Part shown: positions 1 through 11,038 of the stretch, in pieces
Layout of the letters: every line of letters begins with the position of its first letter
How positions within the stretch are numbered: the stretch's first letter is position 1
From: Pseudo-nitzschia pungens
Taxonomy: Eukaryota > Bacillariophyta > Bacillariophyceae > Bacillariales > Bacillariaceae
DNA: 64,000 nucleotides
NCBI GenBank assembly: GCA_037355855.1
Contig: CM074761.1
Span: 3,367,346 to 3,431,345 of the forward strand
Direction of reading: 5' to 3'
Translations under genes and position numbers: made by a program
Notes under the pieces: generated by a model
Database searches by the model: none
Told to the model about the DNA's origin: nothing
The model's input: the letters and a program-made list of their open reading frames with translations, nothing else

Positions 1-812
1 TCATTGAAGTTGGGCATCGCGGCATAGAAAACACTATTCGTTCTTGTTTGATTTGGGTGGCAGTCGAAGAAACCGTTCGCTCTCAGGCAATTCGTAAACG
101 TAGAACTGTATGTCTTACGGACGATGTAAGTGATGAATTGTTTGTTGATTGAAACGGGCTCGGTGCTATGCGGTCAATGCAACAGGTCAATAACGACAAT
201 CCAAAATGAGTTTCTTTCTCGGTTTCACAGTTTCGCAGAAACAGAAGGTCATCAGTCCGGTATTACGAATCACATCATACACAACAGAGTACGAGTGAGA
301 TTACTGCGTACGAAATACGAAATACAAGGTACACGTAATAATAAATAATTAAAATACGACGAAATGTTGTTATCCAAAGCATGACCAAAAACTAGGGTTC
401 CGGGTGGCTGAATATGGAGAACATGGAATCAAAATCAACAAATTAATCCATGCATGACATTCACTGCACTACGTCTACTGTAAATAATGGGATCATGGCA
501 ACAGATTGAAGAAGAAAAGGCAACATGTTGTAGGGATGTTTCAAGCCGTAAAGATGGATCTCCTCAAAAGGGCGACTAGAAAACGTCTGCTGAAGAACGT
601 AGTCCATAATATTATAATGCGATTCTGCTATTGATCAATGAAAGTCAAAAGCGTAGGTGTTTCTGATTTTTATTATAAAAAAAATATAATGTTCAGTATT
701 GCGTGTACTCGACACAAACTGAGAAGTATGCCTCTGCGATTCAGTTTCCAGAAGAGCATTACAAGCAAGCAAGATGTTCAATAGCGTTCGGAGAGAGTTC
801 TCCCCATTCTAT
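1..812. other. intergenic, no gene recognised
   Basis: This stretch is AT-rich and lies 3' of the PRP5 gene. Short open frames exist (about 70 codons near 130-348), but none resembles a known protein or shows splice structure. A gene whose body lies left of the window could end here, and I cannot see one. Confidence 0.5.
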
Positions 813-3800
813 CTATACACCCAATACACTGTATTTATGGCTACTGGTACCCGAAGATACCTTCGAACCAACCCGCATCGTTTCTTCGTTCAGTAGTCGT
901 TTGATTTCAACGACACAATTTTGTAGAACCCGTTCGCTTGTTAGCCTCGAGATGCAGATAGAGACGCCGCTGGCCGTCCTCGGGCGATTGACCAGGTGGG
1001 AAGTAAACACCTTTCAATGTTACTGCAGTCTGGAATTCCTCTTGCAGGCGACTTGTTGTCTCCTTCTGCGTAACTCTCCAACGAGCTTCTCGTGGATAGT
1101 CATTGATTTCAAACTCTTGTAGGAAATGATTCTTGCCCATTTGCACCGGTCTTCCCAACGATGGATCGGTCTCATCGGTGTCTTTGACTATTCCAGCTCT
1201 ACGAAGAATAGCATCTTTCATTCCCGGTAATGCCAGCAACTCGGGAGTCAATTTTGCATGAAGTTCTAAGGCTTTGTCAGCGTCTGACGATTCTGATCCC
1301 TTTCCTTCGGAATTTTCGTTGTTGGGTGAGTCGTCCATGTCTTTACTCTTCTCTATCAGAGGATCCTCGTCATCAGGATCCAAAAGGCCTGCTTCAATGA
1401 GTGCTTGTCTCTTTTCACTTTGTGCGACCTTTTGCGCCTCTGACATCTCTGACTTGTCGTAGGTATAACCCCTCCCTTTGAATCCAGAACCCGCATACTT
1501 TGCCTCTCCCTTAGCAACCTTTTCTTTGAACGAAGCAGACAAGGCCTTCAGCTCTGGTGAGATATTTTCTGATTGACCGGCCTCTGACAACGCTCGAACG
1601 ATGTTGGGTGCGTACTTTGCCTCGTCTGTGGAGTTCACAAAAGTGTACGCGACACCTTTTTTATTAGCACGCCCTGTGCGTCCGACTTGGTGAACGTACG
1701 CTTCGAGGTGGTTTGGGCACGAGTAATTGATGACGCAACGACACGACGGAACATCCAGTCCACGGCCCGCAACCCCCGTTGCTACGAGTACACCTGGCCC
1801 ATCCTTGCGCTTGAAGTCGGAAATTGTTGAGTCTCGGTCTTCCTGTTCTTTTCCCCCGTGAAGACTCAGTGAGACATACCCATTGCGAAGGAGCTGTTCG
1901 AATAAATTGTCGGCCCGAATCTGCGTATCGACAAATACAATAGCCTTCTTTTCTTCGTCGACATTTTCTCCGAGAAGCTGCAGTAGTCTGAAAAACTTAT
2001 CATCTTCTTCGACCAGTTCGGCATATTGCTTCACATTGTCCGAAGCTACGGATCGACCCCCAACGATAATTTCCAGCGGGTACTTGAGTGATTTTCGAGC
2101 CAGGTTCTCGACTGTTTTTGGAAAGGTGGCAGAGAACAGCACAGTTTGTCGATCGGGTCGAACCGCTGCTAAGATAGCCGAGATTTGTGGTGCGAATCCC
2201 ATGTCGTACATTCGATCACCTTCGTCCATCACTACGTACGTAACGCGTTGCAGCGAGAGAAGTTTGCCCGATTGCATAGTCAATATGTCAATGAGTCGAC
2301 CTGGTGTGGCCACAACAATGTGCGCTCCACGCTTGAGATCTCCGATTTGCTCGGCAACACTGGCACCACCGTATACAGCGGCCGACCTACGCATAAGACG
2401 CGCATTCAAGAAATATTGAGAAGAAAAAAATCGATTAGTGCAACAAGATAGAAAGAAAACGCACACCGGTTTCGGATGACAAAGACTGCAAACACTGTCA
2501 AACAAACAACAAGCTTTTGCCGAGTTGCTTCCTCCATTCACTAATTGATTGTCGGGTCATGGCTACCAGTATCTATCAGATCTAAGACGCTGGAAGCCTT
2601 TATTAAAAGCATTTTTTCTGATCGAAACGGGCCAACGTTAGGAATCGACAACGAGTCGGCATGGTATAATCTATACCGTCATGATACAATGCTTCTGTTT
2701 GGTACTTACTTTAGTCCGAGAGGTTTCGTGAACGACTTGCAGACCAAATGGATCTGGTAGGCCAGTTCTCTCGCCGGAGCGAGTACAAGTCCGATCGGTC
2801 CGGATTCATAAGGTTCGAGGGGAGGTTGATCTGAAGGAGAAAAACGAAGAAAAGGATGAGCATTCACGGACGAATTCCAAAAAGCAGAAAAGGATGAGCA
2901 TTCACGGACGAATTCCAACCAAGATTCCTCGACCGCAAACAACGGCGCAACCCAGTAGCACATACCCGTAATGTGCCGAAGCATCGGCAATAGATATGAG
3001 AGTGTTTTGCCACTACCGGTCTTGGCGACCCCAATGACATCTCTCCCGGCCATGATGCATGGAAGGCACTGCGCCTGAACCGGAAATGGTTTTCGGATGC
3101 CCTGTTTTTCCATGACCCTCATGATCCGCTCGGACATACCGCATTGTTCAAACGACGAGACGGGGGCCGGTGCACCGCGCCCCCGCACCTTGACTTTGAG
3201 TTTCCCCCGAAGGTTGGCTACCTCGTCGCTGTTGAGCTTTGCCAGGGCACGGGGAACAATGTACAAATTCTTCTTGAACGGTATGTAATCCACCGCAGAA
3301 TGATCCACGCTCTTGAGCTCCTTCTTCTTATTGAGTTCTGCCAGGACCTGGAGTGCGTCCGGTGCCGCCATGGCAGCGTCTAGATTTCGTTCGGCCTCCT
3401 CCATTACACCACCTTCGACGTCGTTGTACAGACGTCCGATCTCGGGAGCTCCGGCTTTCTCCGCCATGCTCCGTGCGGTTTCCGCCTCTCGCTCTAGATC
3501 CTTGAACCGTTGCTCTCTCCGCGTTTTTTCGTTCTTTACCTCCGATGCCAAAACCGGCTGATTCTCGTTGTCGTCTTCGGCATCCTTTGCGTCGTCTGTC
3601 TGTCCGGTGGCGGATTTCAGTGCTTCGATGAAAGCCCTTCGCGCCTTTTCTTCATCTTCTAGGTCTTTTGTATCGCTGGCGGTGGTGCTTTTGTCGTCGT
3701 CGGTATCGTCGGCTTCGTCGGCGGTTCCTGCTCCGCTTTCCCAATCACTGGGTGTATACAGTGCTTGGGGATTGTCTTGCTTGGTTTTGGAAAGTTTGGT

Positions 3801-4575
3801 CGTTTTCGTCGACAGTTTGGCAATCTGGTCTGGCGTGATGACTCCACCGGAAACCGGAGAGGGTTGTGGATGTTTGTTGGGAAATAGCTTGGGCACCCTC
3901 ATCATGCTCCCCCCCACGTCGATCGAGAGCATTTCCGTTCCGGTTCCCTCCGCGCTGGCTCCGACCTGGATGGCAACACTTCCCAGGGCTCCCGCCTTCG
4001 AGTTTGTCCATGAACTTGTCGAGGGCGTCTCCCAAGGCCTTTTCTTCTTCCTTTGTGGTCTTTCCTTCCTTGCGTGGCGAAACTGCCGATTCCGATTTTG
4101 CCCCGGACGAGTCCCATCTACCCTTCCTGCGTCGCTTGGTAGGGGCTTCCGTTGGTTTTTGTGCTTCGCTCGGGTTCTTTCCGGCATTGACTTCCATGTC
4201 GCTCTCCGAAAAGGTCATGAATCCAAGCCCCATCTTCTTTCTTTGTTTGCTGCGTTCTTCCACGTCCGAATCGTCGCCGTCGAAATCTCCATCCTCGTCA
4301 TCGTCCACAGCACCGAACGGATTCAACGGTCGGGATGAAAGGCGATCAGACTTGCTGCTACCGGAGGCTCTCTTCTTGTTCTTGTTCTTGTCCGATTTCA
4401 GTTTCTTTGTCGCCTTGGAATTCAGCGACATCGAGATCTTGATGGCGGGAACCGGAACCGGAACCGGAGCAGGAGCCGGGGCAACAGCAGATGAAGTATT
4501 CGACGCTGCCGCCCTTTTTCTCCACGCTTCGAGGCGCTTCCGTTTCCGTTCTGCTGCAGCCTCGGCAGAATTCAT
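813..4575 (-). CDS. PRP5: PRP5/DDX46-type DEAD-box helicase, two +1 frameshifts
   Basis: ATP-dependent RNA helicase of the PRP5 family, which in other eukaryotes remodels U2 snRNP and helps commit it to the branch point. Exons by splice signals: 4575-2966, 2830-2710, 2386-813 (introns GTATGT...CAG and GTAAGT...TAG). About 1100 aa if two extra bases are ignored. The N-terminus has a K/R/E-rich region, GRWD near residue 153 and the PRP5-type DALDKFMDKLE near 184. The core shows AKTGSGKT, APARELA, ATPGRLID, FSATFPK and HQVGRTGR. Motif II reads DEGD rather than DEAD (2215-2226). Frame breaks lie at about 3995-3996 (surplus G; upstream frame ends LEGG, downstream resumes AGALGSVAIQ) and 938-939 (surplus A; LHLEAN then SERVLQNCVVEIKRLL). 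The C-terminus after the second break is the normal family ending. It is otherwise stop-free, so assembly error or a very young pseudogene are both possible. Confidence 0.85.
2849..2918 (-). repeat. 32-bp direct duplication inside PRP5 intron 1
   Basis: Two identical 32-bp copies lie at 2849-2880 and 2887-2918, 38 bp apart, and include pyrimidine-rich sequence just upstream of the 3' splice site. The whole intron (2831-2965) is 135 bp, a multiple of three, and contains no stop in the PRP5 frame. Confidence 0.9.
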
Positions 4576-4724
4576 TGTAAGCTGTTAATTTTTGGAACTT
4601 CGGGGCAATGTTTTGATCCCGGGATTGATCATTTAGAAATCGTCGGGTCAGAATGACGAAGCCCTCGTTGACGGAAGTTGATGAAACGTGAAAGGGAAAA
4701 AAAGTATGGCGATGTGTTGTACGA

Positions 4725-4746
4725 GTAAGGTTACCAATAACCTTAC
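4725..4746. repeat. 9-bp perfect inverted repeat, 4-nt loop
   Basis: GTAAGGTTA at 4725-4733 pairs with TAACCTTAC at 4738-4746 across CCAA. It lies about 150 bp upstream of the PRP5 start codon. The same core word recurs upstream of other genes here. Confidence 0.9.
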
Positions 4747-4874
4747 GGGTAAGTAAATTATGCGAGAGATTCGACAACGAGATGGAATTCGTTCCGGACT
4801 GTTTTCTGATCTGCTCCGGAAGCAGTCACTCTCAAAACTGAGCACCATGTGCGTTATGATACGAAGTTCACGCA

Positions 4875-4952
4875 GTGATAACCCTGCGAGAACATCGGAA
4901 GGCTAGTACGAGTAAGTTAACCTTAATTACTCGTACTTGTAGTGGTTATCAC
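4875..4952. repeat. nested inverted repeats
   Basis: The outer arms are GTGATAACC (4875-4883) and GGTTATCAC (4944-4952). The inner arms are AGTACGAGTAA (4905-4915) and TTACTCGTACT (4927-4937), with GTTAACCTTAA between them. Both pairs are perfect and could fold into one extended stem about 300-380 bp upstream of PRP5. Confidence 0.85.
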
Positions 4953-5206
4953 GAGGAGAGTTGATTGGTCATCGCTCTCAAATGAGTTACAGTAGTCGAA
5001 CTGATCATTTTCTTCTCACGATGCATGCGGATGGAGGGGTGAATCATCTACAATTCCATTATTTTTTAGTCAATCTATTATTTCTGAAAATATGACTACT
5101 TTAGTTCCTACGGTACATGTACTTGAAACAGAAAAGAAAAATTCCCTTCGCCACAACTAAAAAATTAATGTTTTTTAATTAATAACTATCCATTCACAAT
5201 TTGTGC

Positions 5207-5919
5207 AGACCGGATTGCAATAGAGGTGCGGATCGGATTGCAGTAGAGGTGCGTATTGGTTTGCAATAGAGGTGCAGATCGGTTGACGCAATAGAGGTGC
5301 GGATTGCAGTAGAGGTGCGGATCGGTTGACGCAATAGAGGTGCGGATTGCAATAGAGGTGCGGATCGGTTGACGCGATAGAGGTGCGAATTGCAATAGAG
5401 GTGCGGATCAGTTGACGCAATAGAGGTGCGGATCGGTTGACGCGATAGAGGTGCGGATCGGTTGACGCGATAGAGGTGCGAATTGCAATAGAGGTGCGGA
5501 TTGCAATAGAGGTGCGGATCGGTTGACGCGATAGAGGTGCGAATCGCAATAGAGATGCGGATCGGTTGACGCAATATAGGTGCGGATTGTTGCAATAGAG
5601 GTGCGGATCGGTTGACGCGATAGAGGTGCGGATTGCAGTAGAGGTGCGGATCGGTTTGCGATAGAGGTGCGGATTGCAGTAGAGGTGCGGATCGGTTGAC
5701 GCCATAGAGGTGCGGATTGCAATAGAGGTGCGGATCAGTTGACACGATAGAGGTGCAGATCGGTTTGCGATGGAGGTGTGGATCGGTTGACGCGATAGAG
5801 GTGCGAATTGCAATAGAGGTGCGGATCGGTTGACGTGATAGAGGTGCGGATTGCAATAGAGGTGCAGATCAGTTGACGCGATAGAGGTGCGGATCGGTTC
5901 GCGATGGAGGTGCGGATCA
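5207..5919. repeat. composite minisatellite of 18-bp and 25-bp units
   Basis: About 710 bp of tandem units share the core ATAGAGGTGCGGAT. The two main unit types are GGTGCGGATTGCAATAGA (18 bp) and a 25-bp form in which the middle is replaced by TCGGTTGACGCG. A rarer variant has TCGGTTTGCG. The order of units is mixed rather than a fixed higher-order array. On the minus strand the units lack stops, so frames of 212 and 220 codons run through it. I treat these as repeat artefacts, not genes. Confidence 0.95.
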
Positions 5920-6293
5920 TTGTACGATACGCTCCAAGGGTGTTGGTGAAGTAGAAATTAATTTTTGTACAGGCAATGACAATACTGATAGATACACGTA
6001 CTTGTAAATGATCATGATCATGATCATGATAACAATAAGGTTTTCTCGAATGAAAGAGATTCTTCTGAGAAAAGTAGTAGTCAAATAATTTCCCTATGAT
6101 TGCCGCGTATGGCATTACACGTTGCTTGAGAAGTGTCAAGCAATCATGCATGGAAAGACCTCCAAAGCAGAAAGAAACCTCGAATGGTTTTTCTTCCGTT
6201 TCTATGGATCACCTAACCAAAAATCTTCCACAAAGCAGAAAAGCAAAACGGATACTCGAATTCGAGGATGGATTGGCGTGCAACAGAGGCAAA
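5920..6293. other. intergenic between minisatellite and U1-70K 3' end
   Basis: It contains a short tandem of the self-complementary hexamer ATGATC at about 6009-6030 and the likely 3' UTR of the U1-70K gene. No gene is recognised. Confidence 0.5.
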
Positions 6294-7184
6294 CTAGTAT
6301 CGCGGCCGCGGTGCATATCTCCCGCGGTCCGGACTGCGACTTCGCGATCGTCGTCTTCGACGATCTCGGTCACTCCCACCTCGCGAATAGTCTCCGTATC
6401 CACCACCATAACTACTTGATGGAGGTGGCCCATCGTAATATCCACCGCCCGGCGGTGGGCCCTGACCTCGGCCTATCCCACCCATGGGTGGTCCGTAATC
6501 GTCGCCCATCATTCCGGGTGGTGGACGGGACGAATCCAACATTCGACTCGGATCGAATCGCCCCGGAGCCTTAACGTTTTTGTCTTTTCCACCCAATCGG
6601 GTTCCTCCCAGTCCTCCCCCAAGCCTGCGGGGCAACCAGGTAGGCACCGTGTGGCCCCGTTCCACGTCCACGACAATCTCTCTCCCTTCGATCTTCATCC
6701 GGTCGGCACCGCGATACGCCCTCTTCATGTCTTCTTCGTTCTCGTACTCCACAAAACCAATGCCTCGAGATTTTCCCTCCGTGTCGGTGACGAGTTTAAT
6801 GTCTTTGACGGGTCCAAATGCTTCCATTTCTCTCAACAATTTTCGCTCCGTTACCTCGTATGCCAACCTACCAACAAACAGCGTGTTGTAACAATTCATT
6901 CCCTCGAATTCACCACCGCAATCCCTCTGGAATTTTCGGTATTCGTCGATCATTGATTTGCGCTGGTCGGTAAGCTGTTTGGTTCTTGCCTCCATTTTGG
7001 CTTTTTTCATCGATTTTGGCGTCGGTTGGACGATCCGCTTGGGCGCCGTTGTTGTTTCAAACTTATCCATGAATTGGAAGACGCCCTGTGTCGGCTTCTT
7101 CCTGCGCTTGCTTTTGACCGGAGGAAGCTGTCTGATTGGTGGATTTGGCATGAACGTAGCTCGAATGTGGGGCGGCATCATCAT
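6294..7184 (-). CDS. SNRNP70: U1 snRNP 70 kDa protein
   Basis: U1-70K binds stem-loop I of U1 snRNA and helps 5' splice-site recognition in the nucleus. The single exon encodes 296 aa. The N-terminus has the family PPIRQLPPV segment in place of the animal PIPYLPPL. A basic helix (about 45-85) leads into one RRM with RNP2 (LFVGRL) and RNP1 (SRGIGFVEY). It is followed by the diagnostic VDVERGHTVPTWLPRRLGGG and GGTRLGG stretch. The C-terminus is Gly/Pro-rich and ends in a short RS-like tail (RRRRRSRSRSPDR). The start is the first of three consecutive Met codons, which matches family length. It is shorter than human U1-70K because the RS tail is short. It lies head-to-head with the lipin gene, about 1.1 kb away. 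Confidence 0.95.
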   Translation of the reverse strand: MMMPPHIRATFMPNPPIRQLPPVKSKRRKKPTQGVFQFMDKFETTTAPKRIVQPTPKSMKKAKMEARTKQLTDQRKSMIDEYRKFQRDCGGEFEGMNCYNTLFVGRLAYEVTERKLLREMEAFGPVKDIKLVTDTEGKSRGIGFVEYENEEDMKRAYRGADRMKIEGREIVVDVERGHTVPTWLPRRLGGGLGGTRLGGKDKNVKAPGRFDPSRMLDSSRPPPGMMGDDYGPPMGGIGRGQGPPPGGGYYDGPPPSSSYGGGYGDYSRGGSDRDRRRRRSRSRSPDRGRYAPRPRY

Positions 7185-8310
7185 TACGGCTGAACAAAGG
7201 ACGAAAGAGATCGCATCGCGAAACGCATTGCAACAAGGGAACGGAAATCAAGAATGAAAGCCGACAAAAGGACGACGGAACACGAAAAGGGAATTCATTA
7301 GAGATTGATGATTTGAAGCTGGAGCCATGATGGCAAAAACTCTTGCCAGTACAACCATCCGACATACATACCTGGTTGTGTATTCCCACGAGACATCTGC
7401 CCCTTCGGGGTCATCTTACGGCCACTCATGATTTCGAGTTCTGTCTCGATTGGTTGTTGTGTGACTTATGTTGGGAGTGGGTAATGGTGATTCCTGCGGT
7501 ATGCACTGAGGTTGTTGGTTCCTGAAGGTGATGGGCTTCCTAGCGAAAGCACTTCGCAGGTATGAAGGAAAAACCCAACTCTGCTTGTGCGACAGGAAGA
7601 ATCTTAGCAGCTAACTCTCCAGATACGATAGTCGTGTTGCAGTGTGTTGCATATACCTGGTAAGTTACCGGTAAACCTTACGTAGCTATCAGGTAAGGTT
7701 TACGGTACTGTTATCGGTGACTGCTTTCGTACAAGTTATCACACGGTATGTTCATTCCCTGGCGTGTGGTTGTGAAGGGAAACCTTGTTGAGATTGGGAT
7801 TCATTTGACTCAATCACGTTATAAGCTACACACAGTATGAAGTACTACGTAAATGAGACGTGTGTGTCGCATATATCCTAGGCACTATTAGACATAAGCA
7901 CGTAGTAGTGATCGGACAAAGTAAACTGCCCTTCGCCAAAGAGAATCAGAATGACGAGAGACCAGTATTTTGTTTTTGAGAGCGGTATTTTCTCGTCAGC
8001 TGCCTGGATTGAGCATCATCCATCATCATTCAGGTTTCGTTCATCATCGCTCCTCATCGCTCTCAAAAGTTTTAGGTCTGCTTTAAATAAATACAGTACG
8101 TCATACGAACTAAGACTTACAGTACGATAATTCTGTAACAACCAATTTGTTTGATCGTGGATGCGGTTCTTGTAGAGAACGAGAAACAACGATCACCGAA
8201 AGGTTGCAGGAGAGTTACAGGACGAGAAAGTCAATTATCAGGACTCGCAATGTAACGAACGGATCGTTTGTTGCCTTGGTATTTTTTTTTCTCTCGCCTT
8301 AGGTCTACGA
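7185..8310. promoter_or_regulatory. divergent spacer U1-70K / lipin
   Basis: No gene is recognised. The spacer contains an 11-bp inverted repeat (GTAAACCTTAC 7671-7681, GTAAGGTTTAC 7693-7703) flanked by further ACCGGT and TACGGTAC words. It presumably holds both promoters. Confidence 0.5.
7671..7703. repeat. 11-bp perfect inverted repeat
   Basis: GTAAACCTTAC and GTAAGGTTTAC are separated by 11 nt. Flanking ACCG/CGGT extends the symmetry with one unpaired G. It belongs to the same word family as 4725-4746 and 19591-19611. Confidence 0.9.
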
Positions 8311-9670
8311 ATGAATCGTAGCAGCATCAAGAACAAACGAGCGACGAAATCAGTCGCCGCTGTTTACATCACTGTTTTCTTTGTCATCGTTTTTGGATTG
8401 CAATTCACAATGGCTGTCGATAATACAACCAACAACTCAACGAATTACTATGACGAAGATGATGATTACGAATTGATAAGCGAACATCAATCGTGGTCAT
8501 CGAACATTCTCGGAAACTTGTGCTGTATAAATGCGTTCAATGACGAAATTGGAGAAGTACTTGAAGGGTCTGCTTTCGACATTATCGTCGTTGAGGGTGA
8601 AGATGGAAAACTGCATCAAAATTCTGATTTCTTGGTGAGCTTCAAAGGGAGGAACAGTATCGATGATAATGACACTCACAAGATAGTCATGGAAGTAGAT
8701 GATCATGCTGGAACAAAGGCGTGGTTTCCAATTATTCAACATTCACCTAACCATAAACATAGAGAAAAACCCGACACTGATGGCGAAAACGACAGTAATA
8801 CCTTCGACGAAGAACGTTTTTGGGGGTGCTGTCACCCATCTGCGGACAGCGCTAAACCAGGTATGCTTTCCAAGTTCAAAGATGGGGTTGTTGAAAGCAA
8901 CGACGACCCGTCGTCTACGTTGAAAGCAGTTTTTGAAATCTGGAAGGAATCACATAAGGTACTTGCTTCTGGATGATCAACAGGTCGTAGGGGTTGCCCA
9001 CGCTCATATATATTTGTGGAAGCATACCGATTCAATAGTCGTCAGCGACATCGACGGAACCATAACAAAATCAAATGCACGCGGCGTTCTCGGTACAGTG
9101 ATGACAAAAAAATACGACAAAGTTTGCCACGCAGGTATCTGTCACATCTTGTCTAGACTGTCGTTATCTTCGCAAGTGGTATATGTGACATCAAGACCCA
9201 TCGGCTTGGCGAATCAAACACGCCACTTCCTCAAAAACCTGAAGCAAGGGAATGAGACGCTGCCTGATGGACCTTTACTCGGCTTCGGTGGGAAGCTGCC
9301 GCAACTTTTTATGATGGAGTTGGTAACCAAGACCACTCAACGGTTTAAGGCAAAAAAACTATGGGAACATGTAGTTCAGCCCTTCCGAAAAGCGACAAAC
9401 AATGATCCGAAGTCACCACTCTTCGTTGCAGGTTTTGGAAACAACTTCATGGACATGCAATCATACCATGCGATTGGAATGGATCCAAATCGGATCTTTA
9501 AAATTGACAAAAAGTCACAAATTGTTACGTTTGATAAAGGCAATACGACTTATCGAAGCAGCAACGGTGATTTCGCTTTCTCTCCTCCGCAGTGGTACAA
9601 GGATCGTATCGGAACCAAGTTTGATGGTTACACTGATTCGGAGTTGATGACTCGCCTCTGGTCCGATTGA
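8311..9670 (+). CDS. lipin-type phosphatidate phosphatase with N-terminal signal segment; one frameshift
   Basis: Predicted Mg2+-dependent phosphatidate phosphatase (PA to DAG) of the lipin/PAH family. About 452 aa if one base is skipped. A hydrophobic segment at residues 16-35 looks like a signal peptide or anchor. An N-Lip-like region follows (about 70-140, with FDIIVVEGEDGKL). The C-terminal LNS2/HAD domain carries the DIDGT catalytic motif in VVSDIDGTITKSN (about 243-255). The two halves are in different frames. The upstream frame ends at a TGA near 8973, and the downstream frame is closed by a TGA at 8921-8923. The best joint is the T5 run at 8930-8934: dropping one T gives AVLKSGRNHIRYLLLDD, which aligns with the plant PAH pattern LKEGQN...AHIYLW. 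The catalytic part is complete, so this looks like a one-base insertion rather than two genes. Confidence 0.85.
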
Positions 9671-11038
9671 AACAGATGCAAGTTCTAGAAGACTGAACTT
9701 CAGATTTTCGTTTGAAGATCGATACAATTCGTTGCAACGTAGACCTTTCTCTGCTGGAAAACGACCGGAAAACGCAGTGCAACTAAACATGATACTTGGT
9801 TACCTTTCAATCAAAAATCTCGAGTAATGTTTGCGATCCAACGGTCGATCTTGTACCTCACTTTCTGCAGAAAACATGCGAAACACTATAGCATCGACTG
9901 CCGTCACTTGGTACCAGTTTAGAGGGTCTATCAAATAAAATCAATGATTCGTAGTTCCATAGTATCTTGAGCACGATTTTAATGTAATAGCACGAAGGCT
10001 CTGACATCAATAATACCTTAGTTCCATCATATTTGAAAAAAGGACGCGAACGCAGATGATCAAGCTGGTTTTTAATGCATTGATGTCTTGGAAGACAATT
10101 GTCATTAACCATGCTGTGGGCATTGTACCAGTATTGAGAACTGCTACAAACCTGAAAGTTCACACTCCAGAATATTTATTTCTACTCTTGCGTTGTATTG
10201 GTTCATATGGATTTTGACAGAAATGAAAACATTACGCTTGGGCCACTAGTACATAATTACTGGTACGAAGTAATTTTAGATTAATATTCCTTATCCTTTG
10301 AAATTTTGACCATCAGATCACCACCAAAAGATAACTGGTGTTGTGGTGTTCATAGTACAGCACAGTTCCACCCTGATGTGTCCGTTCTAAACAATTTCAG
10401 GAACAGATCCTTTCACGCTAAGGATTGAGTCATTTGTTGACTTTCTACTTGTGTCTGGGAACAATCTGTTCAAACAAAAATGTAACAAGTCATAATCTCA
10501 TGGTAATGAGAGTGTGAAGTAGACACCAAAAGTAGTTTCCATTTCACTCTGAGCCCGTTTTTTTGCGAATGTCTTCTTGCCTTAGCCTCCCTACTACCGT
10601 ACGTATATTCTTTCACCCTACAACATATGCAGGCTCGAAAAAAATTGGCAAGAGCGGAGATAGAAAATCCCTAAGGCTTATTTGTAATATCTTACGTAAC
10701 GGTACATACGGGTATAAGTGTACGTATTTTCCGAATGTTTCCTCATGACTAAGGGAAACAAAAGCCCAAAAATCGCTCGTTACTGTTTCGTAACTTACGG
10801 TAGAACTGTTCTCGACATGCTTTATTACCTAACTTACCGTAAGCCTTACCTTACCAGACCAAAACGAGCATTGAACCGGTAACTCCAATAACGACGGTCA
10901 AACAGACGATCTTCCTTCTTGGTGGCGGGATCATCCGACTAAAGAGGAAAATCTGTACTTGTGACAAGGCTAGTGGTCTGAGAGGGAACAAATTATTCGA
11001 GATAGATAATATTCTTCCTCCCAACAACATCAGTCATC
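9671..11038. other. intergenic, no gene recognised
   Basis: This is about 1.4 kb between two plus-strand genes. A 101-codon minus-strand frame at 9858-10163 has no recognisable domain. The right half (10560-10870) is dense in TACGGTAC, TTACGTAA and CTTACC words typical of upstream regions in this window, so it is likely the promoter of the small gene at 11039. Confidence 0.5.

Larger units (their letters stand above)
4576..5206. other. PRP5 upstream region with inverted repeats
   Basis: No gene is recognised. The region holds the likely PRP5 promoter, one compact hairpin (4725-4746) and a nested inverted repeat (4875-4952), both containing TAAGGTT/AACCTTA words. It then becomes AT-rich up to the minisatellite. 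Confidence 0.6.

Noticed and set aside
5175..6151. Minus-strand ORFs of 104-220 codons across the minisatellite
   Set aside because: They exist in several frames at once, encode only the repeat, and lack any start context or domain; treated as repeat artefacts.
8952..8985. A 25-bp GT-AG intron as an explanation of the lipin frame change
   Set aside because: It is far shorter than any other intron here and would remove the conserved LKSGRNHIRYL block that the one-base skip restores.
9858..10163. 101-codon minus-strand ORF between lipin and G-gamma
   Set aside because: No homology-like features, no splice context, composition like flanking non-coding DNA.
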